DNA of 64,000 bases, from the NCBI RefSeq assembly GCF_018131005.1, contig NZ_JAFCJK010000002.1:1-64000 (forward strand), written 5' to 3'. The stretch comes from Bradyrhizobium lablabi. Its GTDB lineage: Bacteria > Pseudomonadota > Alphaproteobacteria > Rhizobiales > Xanthobacteraceae. The notes under the pieces are model-generated. The model worked only from the letters and a program-made list of their open reading frames with translations. It ran no database searches and was not told the origin of the DNA. The position numbers and the translations under genes were made by a program. This document shows, piece by piece, positions 26,520-34,512 of this stretch (position 1 is the stretch's first letter; each line of letters opens with the position of its first letter).

Positions 26520-27767
26520 ATGTTTGCCCGCCGCTTCGCCACCCTGCTCTCGGTCCTCTTGATGTCCGGCACGGCCCTGCCGGCCGCGGCGCAGGAGATC
26601 GCACTGCCGCGCGAGGCCCAGATCGGGCCGCGGCCGTTCTATCTCGTCGACAAGATGAAGGACGGACCGCTGAAACAGCAGCTGAGCCTGTGCACAGGCC
26701 CGTTCCACAAGAGCAACTTCTCGATCGGCCACCGCGGCGCCGCGCTGCAGTTTCCAGAACACAGCAGGGAAGCCTACATGGCGGCCGCCCGCATGGGTGC
26801 CGGCGTGATCGAATGTGACGTCACCTTCACCAAGGATCGCCAACTGGTCTGCCGCCACTCGCAATGCGACCTGCACACCACGACCAACATTCTGACAGTG
26901 CCAGATCTCGCCGCGAAGTGCTCGCAAGGTTTCAACCCGGCCGATCCCGCGACCGGCAGGAAGGCATCGGCGAAATGCTGCACGTCGGACATCACGCTCG
27001 CCGAATTCAAGCGGCTGACCGCGAAGATGGACGGTTTCAATCCGGCCGCGAAGACGCCGGAGGAATATCAGAACGGCACGCTGCGCTGGCGCACCGACCT
27101 CTACGCCAATTCCGGCACGCTGATGACCCATGACGAGAGCATCGCATTGATCAAGAGCCTCGGCGCCAAGTTCACGCCGGAACTGAAGGCACCGGAAGTG
27201 CCGATGCCGTTCGACGGCGACTACACCCAGGAGAAATACGCAACGCAAATGCTCGCCGCCTACAAGGCCGCCGGCATCCCCGCTAGCGACGTGTTCGCCC
27301 AGAGCTTCAATCTCGCCGACATCCTCTATTGGGTGAGGACCGAGCCCGATTTCGCCAAGCAGGCGGTCTTTCTCGAGGAACGCTATGAAAAGGAAGGCCT
27401 TGATCCCGACAAGCCAGAGACCTGGAAGCCCTCGATGGCGGAGCTGAAAGCCTCGGGCGTCGCGATCCTGGGACCCCCGATCTATGCGATGCTGACGCTG
27501 AACGACAAAGGCGAGATCGTCCCCTCGGCCTACGCCAAGGCCGCGAAGGAAGCCGGCCTCGATCTGATCGGCTGGTCGCTCGAGCGCGACGGTCCCCTCA
27601 ACAAAGGCGGCGCCTTCTACCACAAATCGATCAAGGCAGCGATCGACCGCGACGGCGACACGCTGACGGTGCTTGACGTACTCGCAAACCAGGTCGGCGT
27701 CCGCGCGATGTTCTCGGACTGGCCGGCGACGACGACGTTCTATGCGAACTGCATGGGGATCAAGTAG
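26520..27767 (+). CDS. periplasmic glycerophosphodiester phosphodiesterase family protein
   Basis: A signal peptide (about residues 1-26, ending AAAQE) precedes a full GDPD barrel. The N-terminal strand carries [13 protein letters not shown], with the catalytic His/Arg, followed by [11 protein letters not shown] (acidic metal ligands) and the second His in VCRHSQCDL. Length 415 aa is longer than UgpQ (about 250) and similar to periplasmic GlpQ (about 350). The likely reaction is release of glycerol-3-phosphate from phospholipid head groups. It has its own promoter region and no partner transporter nearby. Confidence 0.92.
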   Translation: MFARRFATLLSVLLMSGTALPAAAQEIALPREAQIGPRPFYLVDKMKDGPLKQQLSLCTGPFHKSNFSIGHRGAALQFPEHSREAYMAAARMGAGVIECDVTFTKDRQLVCRHSQCDLHTTTNILTVPDLAAKCSQGFNPADPATGRKASAKCCTSDITLAEFKRLTAKMDGFNPAAKTPEEYQNGTLRWRTDLYANSGTLMTHDESIALIKSLGAKFTPELKAPEVPMPFDGDYTQEKYATQMLAAYKAAGIPASDVFAQSFNLADILYWVRTEPDFAKQAVFLEERYEKEGLDPDKPETWKPSMAELKASGVAILGPPIYAMLTLNDKGEIVPSAYAKAAKEAGLDLIGWSLERDGPLNKGGAFYHKSIKAAIDRDGDTLTVLDVLANQVGVRAMFSDWPATTTFYANCMGIK

Positions 27768-27950
27768 AGGGTACTTGAGCGCACAACGATGCGTCGCCCC
27801 CGCGAAAAGCAGCCATCCATAACCACAGCCGTTTGCTGTGATGGAGAGCCGGGCTCCAGCGTCGCGCATCAATTCCCGCCGGTGGTCCCGGGTCGCGCTT
27901 CGCTTGCCCAGGACGACGTGGAGTTGGTTTCGCGATCGATAACCATCGTT

Positions 27951-28032
27951 GTCATTGCGAGCGAAGCGAAGCAATCCATGCCCCCGCTTGCTGAAGCATG
28001 GATTGCTTCATCGCTTCGCTCCTCGCAATGAC
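27951..28032. repeat. dispersed hairpin repeat, family R1, copy 2
   Basis: The 82-bp copy opens GTCATTGCGAGCGAAGCGAA and closes TCGCTCCTCGCAATGAC, so the ends pair. Inner arms GCAATCCATG and CATGGATTGC also pair around a short loop. It is the cleanest of the four copies. Confidence 0.9.
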
Positions 28033-28049
28033 AAGGTGAGATTCTCGGA

Positions 28050-28616
28050 TTGTCAAACAGTGGATGCGCATCCGCGTTCTCGCGGCGCGATGCGCTCGAG
28101 TTGTGGGTCTCGTCTCACCCTCCATCCGGATAGAGGGCGCTGGGAAAGCCGGGTGCCGATCGCACCCATGGGCCCGGTGCAACAAAAAGCACCGGGGTAG
28201 GACCACAGGTGTAACCGGAAACAACCCGGCTTTCCCTGCGCGATGGTTTACGACTTACTTCGCGCTCTTCCCGGTGAGACCAGCTCTTTTGTCACCGTCA
28301 TCAGCGAGCACTGTGCTGCTCACGAACTTGACACCTGCATCGGGGCGTCAGAACCACACGACTTCGCCGTCCGTGTCGCACGCGCTCGTCGTTTCGCGCG
28401 CCTCACGTCCACCGCATCCCACCGCAACGTTCGTGACGATCGCGAGCCGCCCCTCTTTCGGGTGAGACGGGCGGATTCATGGACTGAGTTGGGGTCTGTC
28501 GGGAAGCAGAATATTTTTGCCTGAAGGGCTGGACAGGTTTCTGACTGATTTGCCTGTCGGGTTGATTTGTCGCACACGGCGCAACCGGATTTGACTTGCG
28601 TCCGAAGCAAGTCAGC
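28050..28616. repeat. nested-hairpin element in repeat island
   Basis: A perfect 13-bp outer stem (28142-28154 GGGAAAGCCGGGT against 28224-28236 ACCCGGCTTTCCC) encloses an 8-bp perfect hairpin (28173-28180 with 28189-28196, loop AACAAAAA). A second hairpin, GGGTGC at 28151-28156 with GCACCC at 28162-28167, competes with the outer stem. The remaining 380 bp has several short inverted repeats. The element resembles a Bradyrhizobium intergenic repeat that I recall from its translated fragments; an expressed structured RNA is not excluded. Confidence 0.55.
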
Positions 28617-28650
28617 GACGTAGCCCGCATGAGCGGCACGACATGCGGAC
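28617..28650. repeat. dispersed hairpin repeat, family R3, copy 1
   Basis: The 34-bp element GACGTAGCCCGCATGAGCGG plus its closing CGACATGCGG contains an arm CCGCATG pairing with CATGCGG around a short GC-rich loop. A second copy is at 29469. Such CCCGCATGAGCG-CATGCGGG hairpins are a dispersed type in Bradyrhizobium, from memory. Confidence 0.7.
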
Positions 28651-28877
28651 GACCTATGGTGCGCGGATGGAGTTGCCCCGGATATCGCTGCGTTCATCCG
28701 GACTATGCTTGCCGTGCTTAGCCGACCGTGCCTGAGGGCATCGACGCGCCGCCGGTCGCACCTCCGCACAACGCCGTCATACTTTATTCAAACAACGGAT
28801 CGAACCTTCGGAACAGGAGCGAAGCGAGCTGGGTTGTCCTGGGTGGATCAAATCCATCGAACACAGGAACGAAAGCC

Positions 28878-29339
28878 ATGGCAACACAAGTAAAGCCGAT
28901 TCCCGACGGATACCACACCATCACGCCCTACATCGTCGTCGATGACGCCGAGAGGATCATCCGCTTCATGAAGGACGCATTCGGAGCGCAACCGGTTTTC
29001 GAGCCAATGATGCGGCCTGACGGCAAAGTCATGCATGCGGAGTTCAAAATCGGAACTTCCATCGTGATGATTGCCGACTCCTCGGAACGTGCAAAAGCCA
29101 CATCCACGATGCTGTATCTCTACGTGCCCAACGTCGATGCGGTCTATCAAATGGCGCTCAAGGCCGGTGCCACGTCAGTGATGGAACCTATGGATCAATT
29201 CTATGGCGACCGCAGCGGCGGCGTGAAGGACCCGGCCGGCAACCACTGGCACATCGGTACACACATTGAGGACGTATCTCCGACCGAACTCAAGAAGCGC
29301 GCTGCTGAAATGATGAAGCAGCAGCACAAGGTGGCATAA
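28878..29339 (+). CDS. VOC family protein (PhnB-like), 153 aa
   Basis: The product opens KPIPDGYHTITPYIVVDDAE, the typical PhnB/glyoxalase-like start, then RIIRFMKDAFGAQPVF, a metal-region strand VMHAEFKIGTSIVMIAD, and ends with GDRSGGVKDPAGNHWHIGTH. This is one VOC module of about 130 residues plus a charged helical tail. PhnB-like proteins are dimeric metal-binding folds with unassigned substrate. The gene is flanked on both sides by dispersed repeats; its ATG follows GGAAC...GAAAGCC, with no strong Shine-Dalgarno. Confidence 0.86.
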   Translation: MATQVKPIPDGYHTITPYIVVDDAERIIRFMKDAFGAQPVFEPMMRPDGKVMHAEFKIGTSIVMIADSSERAKATSTMLYLYVPNVDAVYQMALKAGATSVMEPMDQFYGDRSGGVKDPAGNHWHIGTHIEDVSPTELKKRAAEMMKQQHKVA

Positions 29340-29369
29340 GCGGGGATGCTGGGCCATCGTCGCCGCCTT

Positions 29370-29449
29370 CATTGCGAGCGAAGCGAAGCAATCCATTCAT
29401 CCACTGTTGGAGACATGGATTGCTTCGTCGCTTCGCTTCTCGCAATGAC
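29370..29449. repeat. dispersed hairpin repeat, family R1, copy 3
   Basis: The 80-bp copy opens CATTGCGAGCGAAGCGAAGC and closes CGCTTCTCGCAATGACG, with inner GCAATCCAT/ATGGATTGC arms. It follows the VOC gene stop by 30 bp and could act as a hairpin in its 3' end. Confidence 0.9.
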
Positions 29450-29734
29450 GACTTCTCTGCTGGTCAGCCATGTAACCCACATGAGCGAAGCGACATGCGG
29501 GGCTGCTACGTTCCTATGGCCTTGCGTTAGCCAACCACGCGCGCGGCCGTGAGTCCGGAGCGGCCAACAGCAGACATCGGCCGCAGACGTTAGCACCGGC
29601 CTCGAGCGCGAAATCCGGCCTCGCGAGCCGGGAGGTCGAGCTGAAACCAGCCTACCGTGCGCAACTCGAAGGCAATCCGAGCCGGCATGAGCCCAGCGCG
29701 GTGAACTCCGGTTTGGACGCGTCCGAGAAAAAGA
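29450..29734. other. short non-coding spacer with R3 copy
   Basis: Together with R1 copy 3 this makes a 395-bp gap between the VOC and Cys-rich genes. It contains R3 copy 2; the remaining 230 bp has no credible gene or promoter that I could recognise. Confidence 0.5.
29469..29503. repeat. dispersed hairpin repeat, family R3, copy 2
   Basis: CATGTAACCCACATGAGCG followed by AAGCGACATGCGGGGCT. The central CATGAGCG...CGACATG arrangement is shared with the copy at 28617; the left arm is diverged (ACCCACAT for GCCCGCAT). Confidence 0.65.
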
Positions 29735-30013
29735 TCAGAGCTGACGGCTACATGTTTCCCGATACCGCCGGCAGTTTCCCTGGCCGCGTTCGCCGAGTTC
29801 ATCCTTGTGAAGGCAGGCCAATCGCAACTCGGCGCACATCTGGCCCCGTGACGGACGCTGGCATTCTTCGCGGAATCTGCGGCAATTGCCTTGGCCGCGC
29901 TCGCCGAGTTGGTCCTTCATTTCGCAAGCGAGGCGCAACTCCCTGCAGTCCTGCGCGAAGACAACATCGGTCAATCCAATCAGCAAGAACATTACTACCG
30001 GAATTGCACGCAT
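29735..30013 (-). CDS. small secreted protein with duplicated C-x6-C-x13-C-x6-C unit, 92 aa
   Basis: The ATG at 30013 starts a signal peptide of about 20 residues (MFLLIGLTDVVFAQD end). The mature protein is two near-identical 29-residue units with Cys spacing C-x6-C-x13-C-x6-C, the first beginning CRELRLACEMKDQLGERG and the second CAELRLACLHKDELGERG. Eight Cys in all could give four disulfides locking two helical hairpins. The duplication is visible in the DNA too. No family is recognised; the fold resembles twin CX6C helical hairpins. A TTG nine bases upstream is a possible alternative start. Confidence 0.72.
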   Translation of the reverse strand: MRAIPVVMFLLIGLTDVVFAQDCRELRLACEMKDQLGERGQGNCRRFREECQRPSRGQMCAELRLACLHKDELGERGQGNCRRYRETCSRQL

Positions 30014-30336
30014 GGCTTTCAATTCCCGGGTGAAATCTGGGCCTTTAGCTCGCCCAGCACGAATGGGTCACGCGGATACACAGAAGAGTTCGGCGTCAGG
30101 CGCCGGAAAATGGACATCTGAGCTGCGCCATATTGGCGCAGCGTGAGAATCCTTCATTGCCTTCAGGCTGGGATCGCCTCACTGACCGGGCTCAGAGGGG
30201 CCCAGCACCAATGTCTGTAGGAGGTCAACAGCCGTCATTCTGACCCGTTCGCCAGATGTCTGCTCATTCCCTGACGGCGGCGGAGAACGAGACTTCCTCC
30301 AACCGCTGCCTTGGGCCATAGGCGAAATTGCGCTGC
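30014..30336. other. intergenic region with one palindromic hairpin
   Basis: The 323-bp gap between the CX6C gene start and the end of the substrate-binding protein gene contains a strong hairpin at 30122-30142 and no gene-like frame. A GGCGTC-AGGCGCC stretch lies at about 30092. Confidence 0.5.
30122..30142. terminator. perfect 9-bp hairpin, possible terminator
   Basis: GCTGCGCCA (30122-30130) and TGGCGCAGC (30134-30142) pair perfectly around a TAT loop. It lies about 195 bp beyond the end of the minus-strand substrate-binding protein gene, with no T run on either side, so a structural or regulatory role is equally possible. Confidence 0.4.
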
Positions 30337-31314
30337 TCACTCGATCACCTCGTCAGCGCGGGTGATAAGCGTCGGCGGCATCTCGATGCCCAACGCGCTC
30401 GCCGTTTTGAGATTGACCGCCAGAAACAGGTGCGTCGGAAATTCGATCGGCAAATCCCCCGGAGCGGTTCCGTGCAGGATCCTGTCCACGAAGTAGGCAC
30501 CTCTATGGTAGCACCAACGCAAATCGACACCGTAGCTGACAAGTCCGCCGGCGACGACATGCTCGCGATAGCCGTGGACTGTCGGAAGCCGGTTCTCTAG
30601 GGCCAACATGGCAATCTGCCTACTGTTCGCCAACAGCATTGAGGTTTGCAGCACGATGACGACGTCAACGCGTTCGTCGCTTAGATAGCGTACTGCCCCG
30701 TCGAGGTCGTCCGGTCGATTGGCATCGGCCGAGACGGTCGCGATCTTCGCGGCTCGCGCCGAAGCTTCCACCTCGATCGCCTGAGCAGGAGCCTTGGGAT
30801 CCTTCGAATTGGTAAGAAGTCCCACTTTGCTCACGCCGGGCACGATCTCGCGAGCAAAATCGATCTGCTTTGAGGGCAGCCCCGCAACATAGGGATTCAC
30901 GCCGGTGACATTGCCCCCGGGTCGGGCATCGCTGGCTATCAAACCCAAATGAACGGCGTCCGCGAGCGCCGGCGAGACGATTGGAATCGTCGATGTAAGT
31001 TTTTTGGCCGCAACCGCGTAGATAACCGCGGCGGCGAGGATGACGTCTGGCTTCAATCGGATCACTTCTTCGGTGAGCGCAGGCACCCGTTCCTGATAGC
31101 CATCGGTAAATCGATAGAGCATCTTCAAGTTGTGCCCTTCGGCATAACCCCGCTCTCGCATTCCGCGCAAAAAATTCTCGATGAAGGATGCGTTTAACTG
31201 CTGTGAGGTTCCGACCCAGGCGACGGTGGGCCCCTTGGACGAAGTTTGCGCCAGCGCCGCGAGTGGCCACGCAGCAGCGATACCAAGTGCCGTGATGAAA
31301 TCGCGCCGTTGCAT
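30337..31314 (-). CDS. ABC-type (PF04392-like) substrate-binding protein, 325 aa
   Basis: The start at 31314 gives a Tat-like or Sec signal (MQRRDFITALGIAAAWPLAA, cleavage after ALAQ). The mature part follows the ABC_sub_bind family: WVGTSQ start, RGMRERGYAEGHNLKM, PDVILAAAVIYAVAAKK hinge, ARPGGNVTGVNPYVAGL and the end ALGIEMPPTLITRADEVIE. These periplasmic proteins are mostly solitary in rhizobia and unassigned in ligand. No permease or ATPase lies nearby. It shares strand and family with the next gene (31659-32612), from which it is separated by repeat R2. Confidence 0.9.
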   Translation of the reverse strand: MQRRDFITALGIAAAWPLAALAQTSSKGPTVAWVGTSQQLNASFIENFLRGMRERGYAEGHNLKMLYRFTDGYQERVPALTEEVIRLKPDVILAAAVIYAVAAKKLTSTIPIVSPALADAVHLGLIASDARPGGNVTGVNPYVAGLPSKQIDFAREIVPGVSKVGLLTNSKDPKAPAQAIEVEASARAAKIATVSADANRPDDLDGAVRYLSDERVDVVIVLQTSMLLANSRQIAMLALENRLPTVHGYREHVVAGGLVSYGVDLRWCYHRGAYFVDRILHGTAPGDLPIEFPTHLFLAVNLKTASALGIEMPPTLITRADEVIE

Positions 31315-31487
31315 CTGACCCGCCCAAAAGGTGGTCCACGCGTTGTACAAACTACAGCAACCTCGAACGTTCGAAAAGGGACACGGTTCAGCGCAGGCAA
31401 GGTTCAATGCCGCTTTGGGCCGTTCGCGACCGATGCAGCCGATCGTTGCAGACGAGCTGATTTGGTTACGGCAGGCCCCATTGCCCA

Positions 31488-31612
31488 AAGCATGATCCGG
31501 AAAAGTCTAGCGGTTTTCCCTCGCGACAAACGCGTAGCGTTTGCGCGGAGATCATGCGCAAACAACAAGCTAAAGCGCGATGATGATTCATCCTGATCTC
31601 ATCGCGCTTTAG
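31488..31612. repeat. dispersed repeat, family R2, long copy
   Basis: The 125-bp element opens with AAGCATGATCCGGAAAAG and ends with a perfect 13-bp hairpin, TAAAGCGCGATGA (31571-31583) with TCATCGCGCTTTA (31599-31611). It has the form of a known abundant Bradyrhizobium repeat (recalled, not searched). A shortened copy lies at 39499-39575, inverted. Here it lies between the two substrate-binding protein genes. Confidence 0.85.
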
Positions 31613-31658
31613 CGGGTTTCGCGGCCTCGTGCCTGCTTTGGGGGTCCGACAGCAGACC

Positions 31659-32612
31659 TCATTCGATGATGTCGGCACTTACGCTAACAGACGGCGGTAT
31701 AGTCAGCCCCAGCGCTCTGGCCGTTTTCATATTGATAGCGAAGTCAAGGCGCGTCGGACCCTGGAACGGCAGCTCGCCAGCCGGCGTGCCACCGAGAATG
31801 CGCTCCACGTAACCGGCTGCTTGTTGGGCAAGCTCTCTAAGGTTGGGGCCATAGCTCATCAGCAAGCCTCGTTCGGCATTGTCCCGGGAGCTTCCAATCG
31901 TCGGCAATCCAGCTTTTACTGCAAGCGCGCCGAGCTTTTCGCTGTCGCGATTTAGCTCTGGGGTAGGCACGATCACGAGGGCCTCCACGCCATGACTGCG
32001 CATCGCGTCAAATGCGGCCGCATACTCGTTTGGGCTTTCGACCCAGATTTCGACCAGTTCCAATCCGGCCTCGGCAGCAGACTTTCGCAAGGGCGACAAG
32101 CCCGGCTCCACGACCTTGCGATGATTTGATATCACCGCAATTCGATGCACTGAAGGCAGGGCCTCATGAAGCAAGGACAGACGCTTGACCTCAAGTTGCG
32201 GGGCGATCAGGCAAACGCCAGTGACGTTGCCGCCCGGGTGCGCCCAACTCTCGGCGACGCCAGCGCGTACCGGGTCCACACCCATTGGAGCGGCGACAAT
32301 CGGAATTGTGCGCGTCGCCGCACGGGCCGCATGAATTGCCCAATCAGATGTGGCGATAATGGCATCGGGCTTATCGCCGACCATGGCTGTCGCCAGCTCG
32401 GGCATTTGCGCCTCGGTCCCGACGCGAACATCAACAACCAGATTGCGGCCTTCGACAAAGCCGCGCGTCGCCAGGTAGGGCAGCATGACAGACTGCGCAA
32501 CGCCCCCGTCGACAAGCGCGAGCACACCCAAGCGCCAGACACGTTCCGCAGCTTCTGCGTAACCCGGCAAAAGCACCACCAACACAGCGCAAACGAGCGC
32601 AGCCCGCCTCAT
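31659..32612 (-). CDS. ABC-type (PF04392-like) substrate-binding protein, 317 aa
   Basis: The start at 32612 (MRRAALVCAVLVVLLPGYAEAA) is a signal peptide; upstream in-frame sequence is out of character. The mature part has WRLGVLALVDGG, the ATRGFVEGRNLVVDVRVG region, GVDPVRAGVAESWAHPGGN and the end ALGLTIPPSVSVSADIIE. It is a paralogue of the protein encoded at 30337-31314, with the same C-terminal motif (ALG.PP......E) but clearly diverged. Ligand unknown; no transporter subunit near. Confidence 0.9.
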   Translation of the reverse strand: MRRAALVCAVLVVLLPGYAEAAERVWRLGVLALVDGGVAQSVMLPYLATRGFVEGRNLVVDVRVGTEAQMPELATAMVGDKPDAIIATSDWAIHAARAATRTIPIVAAPMGVDPVRAGVAESWAHPGGNVTGVCLIAPQLEVKRLSLLHEALPSVHRIAVISNHRKVVEPGLSPLRKSAAEAGLELVEIWVESPNEYAAAFDAMRSHGVEALVIVPTPELNRDSEKLGALAVKAGLPTIGSSRDNAERGLLMSYGPNLRELAQQAAGYVERILGGTPAGELPFQGPTRLDFAINMKTARALGLTIPPSVSVSADIIE

Positions 32613-33053
32613 CTTGAACGCTCCTCTGTGGCACAGCTCCCAAATTATCATTCCCCGCAAGAAATGTCCGCATGGGGACCCGGAATGGACATCGCGGGTG
32701 GCGACGACTGCCAGCGCCAACAGGTTTGGCAGTCGTCAAGGGTGATGCTAAGAAGGCTCGACCGATTTATCGGCATCGCGGCGCCGCGCCGCGACGGCTG
32801 CTTCCACGCCAGAGCAGATCATTCCAAACTGACGAGAAACTGAGACGAGAGGAGCAAGCGTCAGCATCAGGAGGGCAGGCAGCGGCCGGTCTTTGTCGAA
32901 CTATGTCAAGCCGGGTGCCGCCAGCCCGGAACGCACCGCAATATAATGTTTCCGGAGCGATCTCAGCTGCTCAGCCGAAAAAGCAGCAGCAGGCTCGTTC
33001 GCAACCGCAATAACGGCGGCCCGACACACAGAGGCCGTTGAAGCGAGGCTCAC
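32613..33053. other. intergenic region without recognisable gene
   Basis: A 441-bp gap between the divergent binding protein gene and the serine hydrolase gene. The longest frames (e.g. 32672-33013) are Arg/Gln-rich shadows without a ribosome site. It should hold promoters for both genes; I see no clear -35/-10 pair. Confidence 0.5.
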
Positions 33054-34391
33054 ATGGATAGCGCATCCTCGTCACGCCGGACCTCGGCCTATTTTGAAAG
33101 TCTGACGCGAGCCGGCCGACAAATCAAGGCGGCGGCCAGGTGGGCGGCGTTCGCGCTCGTCGCCGCGCTCGTTGCTGCAAGTTTGAACGCCGCGCTTGGA
33201 GATATGCCGGCCGCACGAAGCTTTTCGCAACCGGGCCTGCAGCGGATCGGCGACTATCTACGTCATGAGGTCGCGATCAGCAAAATTCCGGGCGCGATCC
33301 TGTTGATCCAGCAGCACGGAAAGCCCGTCTATTACGAAAAATTCGGCCTGCGCGACGTCGCAACCAAGGCGCCGATGACGGATGACACCATCTTTCGGTT
33401 CTATTCGATGTCGAAGCCGATCACATCGGTTGCCGCTCTGATGCTGGTCGACGACGGCAAGCTGTCACTCGATGACCCCCTCTCCAAATACATTCCGGCC
33501 TTTGCCGACGTAAAGGTCGGCGTAGAAAAGCCCGACGAGACCGGAAAGCCAGTGTTTACGCTGGAACCGCTCAAGCGCCCGATCACCATACTCGATCTGA
33601 TGCGACAGACTTCCGGCATCACCTACGGGTTTTACGGCGACGGCCCCGTGCAAAAACTCTACCGGCAGGCCGACCTTTACAGCGGCGATTTTGACAACGC
33701 CGAGTTCGCTGCGCGCCTGGCAAACCTGCCGCTCGCCGTGCAGCCGGGCACGACGTGGACCTATAGCCATTCCGTCGATGTGCTCGGGAGGGTGATCGAG
33801 GTGGCTTCGGGAAAATCGCTGTTTCAGTTCGAGAAGGAACGGCTGCTGGATCCTCTTGGCATGAGCCATACCGCGTTTTTTGTCGCGGACGAGGCGAAGC
33901 GCCCGCTCGTTGCCCAGTTCCTGCCGAATGATCTGATAGACCCGCCCATCGCCGGAATCAGGGACCCGATGGTGCGTAGGCGCTGGGAATCCGGCGGCGC
34001 CGGGATGGTAGGGACGATCGGCGACTACGCGCGCTTTTTGCAGATGCTTCTGAACGGCGGCACGCTTGACGGACGACGCTATCTGAAGCCGGAGACGGTG
34101 GCCCTGATGACGTCGGACCAAATCGGCCCCGGGAGCGGAATCGCACCCGCCGACATCTATTTTCTGGCAGTCCACGCCGGATTCGGATTGGGCGTTGCCG
34201 TGCTCACATCGCCGCAACCGAAGAGACCGTGGCCGCCAGGCGTATATGGATGGGATGGCGTGGCGGGCGCCTTTTTCTTTGTTGACCCGGCCGACGATCT
34301 GTTCGTGCTCTGCATGATGCAGTCACCCTCGCAGCGCGGTCGGATCGAGACGGAGTTGGCGCCCCTGATTTTCGATGCGATGGTGAGATAG
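33054..34391 (+). CDS. serine hydrolase, class C beta-lactamase/EstB-like, 445 aa
   Basis: A basic N terminus and a hydrophobic helix (about 28-49) anchor or export the protein. The penicillin-binding-like fold shows the nucleophile motif SMSK (Ser118, Lys121) and the Tyr motif YSHS at 237-240, which replaces the YAN of AmpC; the HxxFGLGVAVL region near residue 380 supplies the third motif. These enzymes are esterases or D-peptidases as often as beta-lactamases. YSHS is not YAN, which argues for esterase activity. It converges with the carboxylase gene. Confidence 0.9.
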   Translation: MDSASSSRRTSAYFESLTRAGRQIKAAARWAAFALVAALVAASLNAALGDMPAARSFSQPGLQRIGDYLRHEVAISKIPGAILLIQQHGKPVYYEKFGLRDVATKAPMTDDTIFRFYSMSKPITSVAALMLVDDGKLSLDDPLSKYIPAFADVKVGVEKPDETGKPVFTLEPLKRPITILDLMRQTSGITYGFYGDGPVQKLYRQADLYSGDFDNAEFAARLANLPLAVQPGTTWTYSHSVDVLGRVIEVASGKSLFQFEKERLLDPLGMSHTAFFVADEAKRPLVAQFLPNDLIDPPIAGIRDPMVRRRWESGGAGMVGTIGDYARFLQMLLNGGTLDGRRYLKPETVALMTSDQIGPGSGIAPADIYFLAVHAGFGLGVAVLTSPQPKRPWPPGVYGWDGVAGAFFFVDPADDLFVLCMMQSPSQRGRIETELAPLIFDAMVR

Positions 34392-34512
34392 GCTGCCAAA
34401 GCTTGATCGACTACAGGGACCTGTCGCGATTGCCGTCAGTCCTATGCACCATCGAACGGACCTCGATGAGACCTGTCGGCACTTCGCTGTTGGGCCACTG
34501 ACGAAACGGCTC

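Larger units (their letters stand above)
27768..28877. repeat. 1.1-kb repeat island without conserved gene
   Basis: No frame here shows ribosome site plus protein-like composition. The stretch holds, in order: a CACAG...CTGTG hairpin and a GTCCCGGGTCGCGCTTCGC-type repeat fragment (27820-27920), R1 copy 2, a nested-hairpin element, and an R3 hairpin. The frame at 28064-28465 resembles short translated repeat fragments I recall as hypothetical proteins in many Bradyrhizobium genomes, and I treat it as non-coding. Confidence 0.6.

Noticed and set aside
28064..28465. 133-codon frame in the repeat island
   Set aside because: It reads through nested hairpins, has no ribosome site and looks like translated repeat sequence of the kind that gives many small hypothetical annotations.
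29701..30033. 110-codon plus-strand frame opposite the CX6C protein
   Set aside because: The minus strand has a signal peptide and Cys spacing that repeats; the plus frame has neither and begins with random composition.
32672..33013. 113-codon frame upstream of the serine hydrolase
   Set aside because: Arg/Gln/Ala-rich, no Shine-Dalgarno, no recognisable fold. Treated as intergenic.
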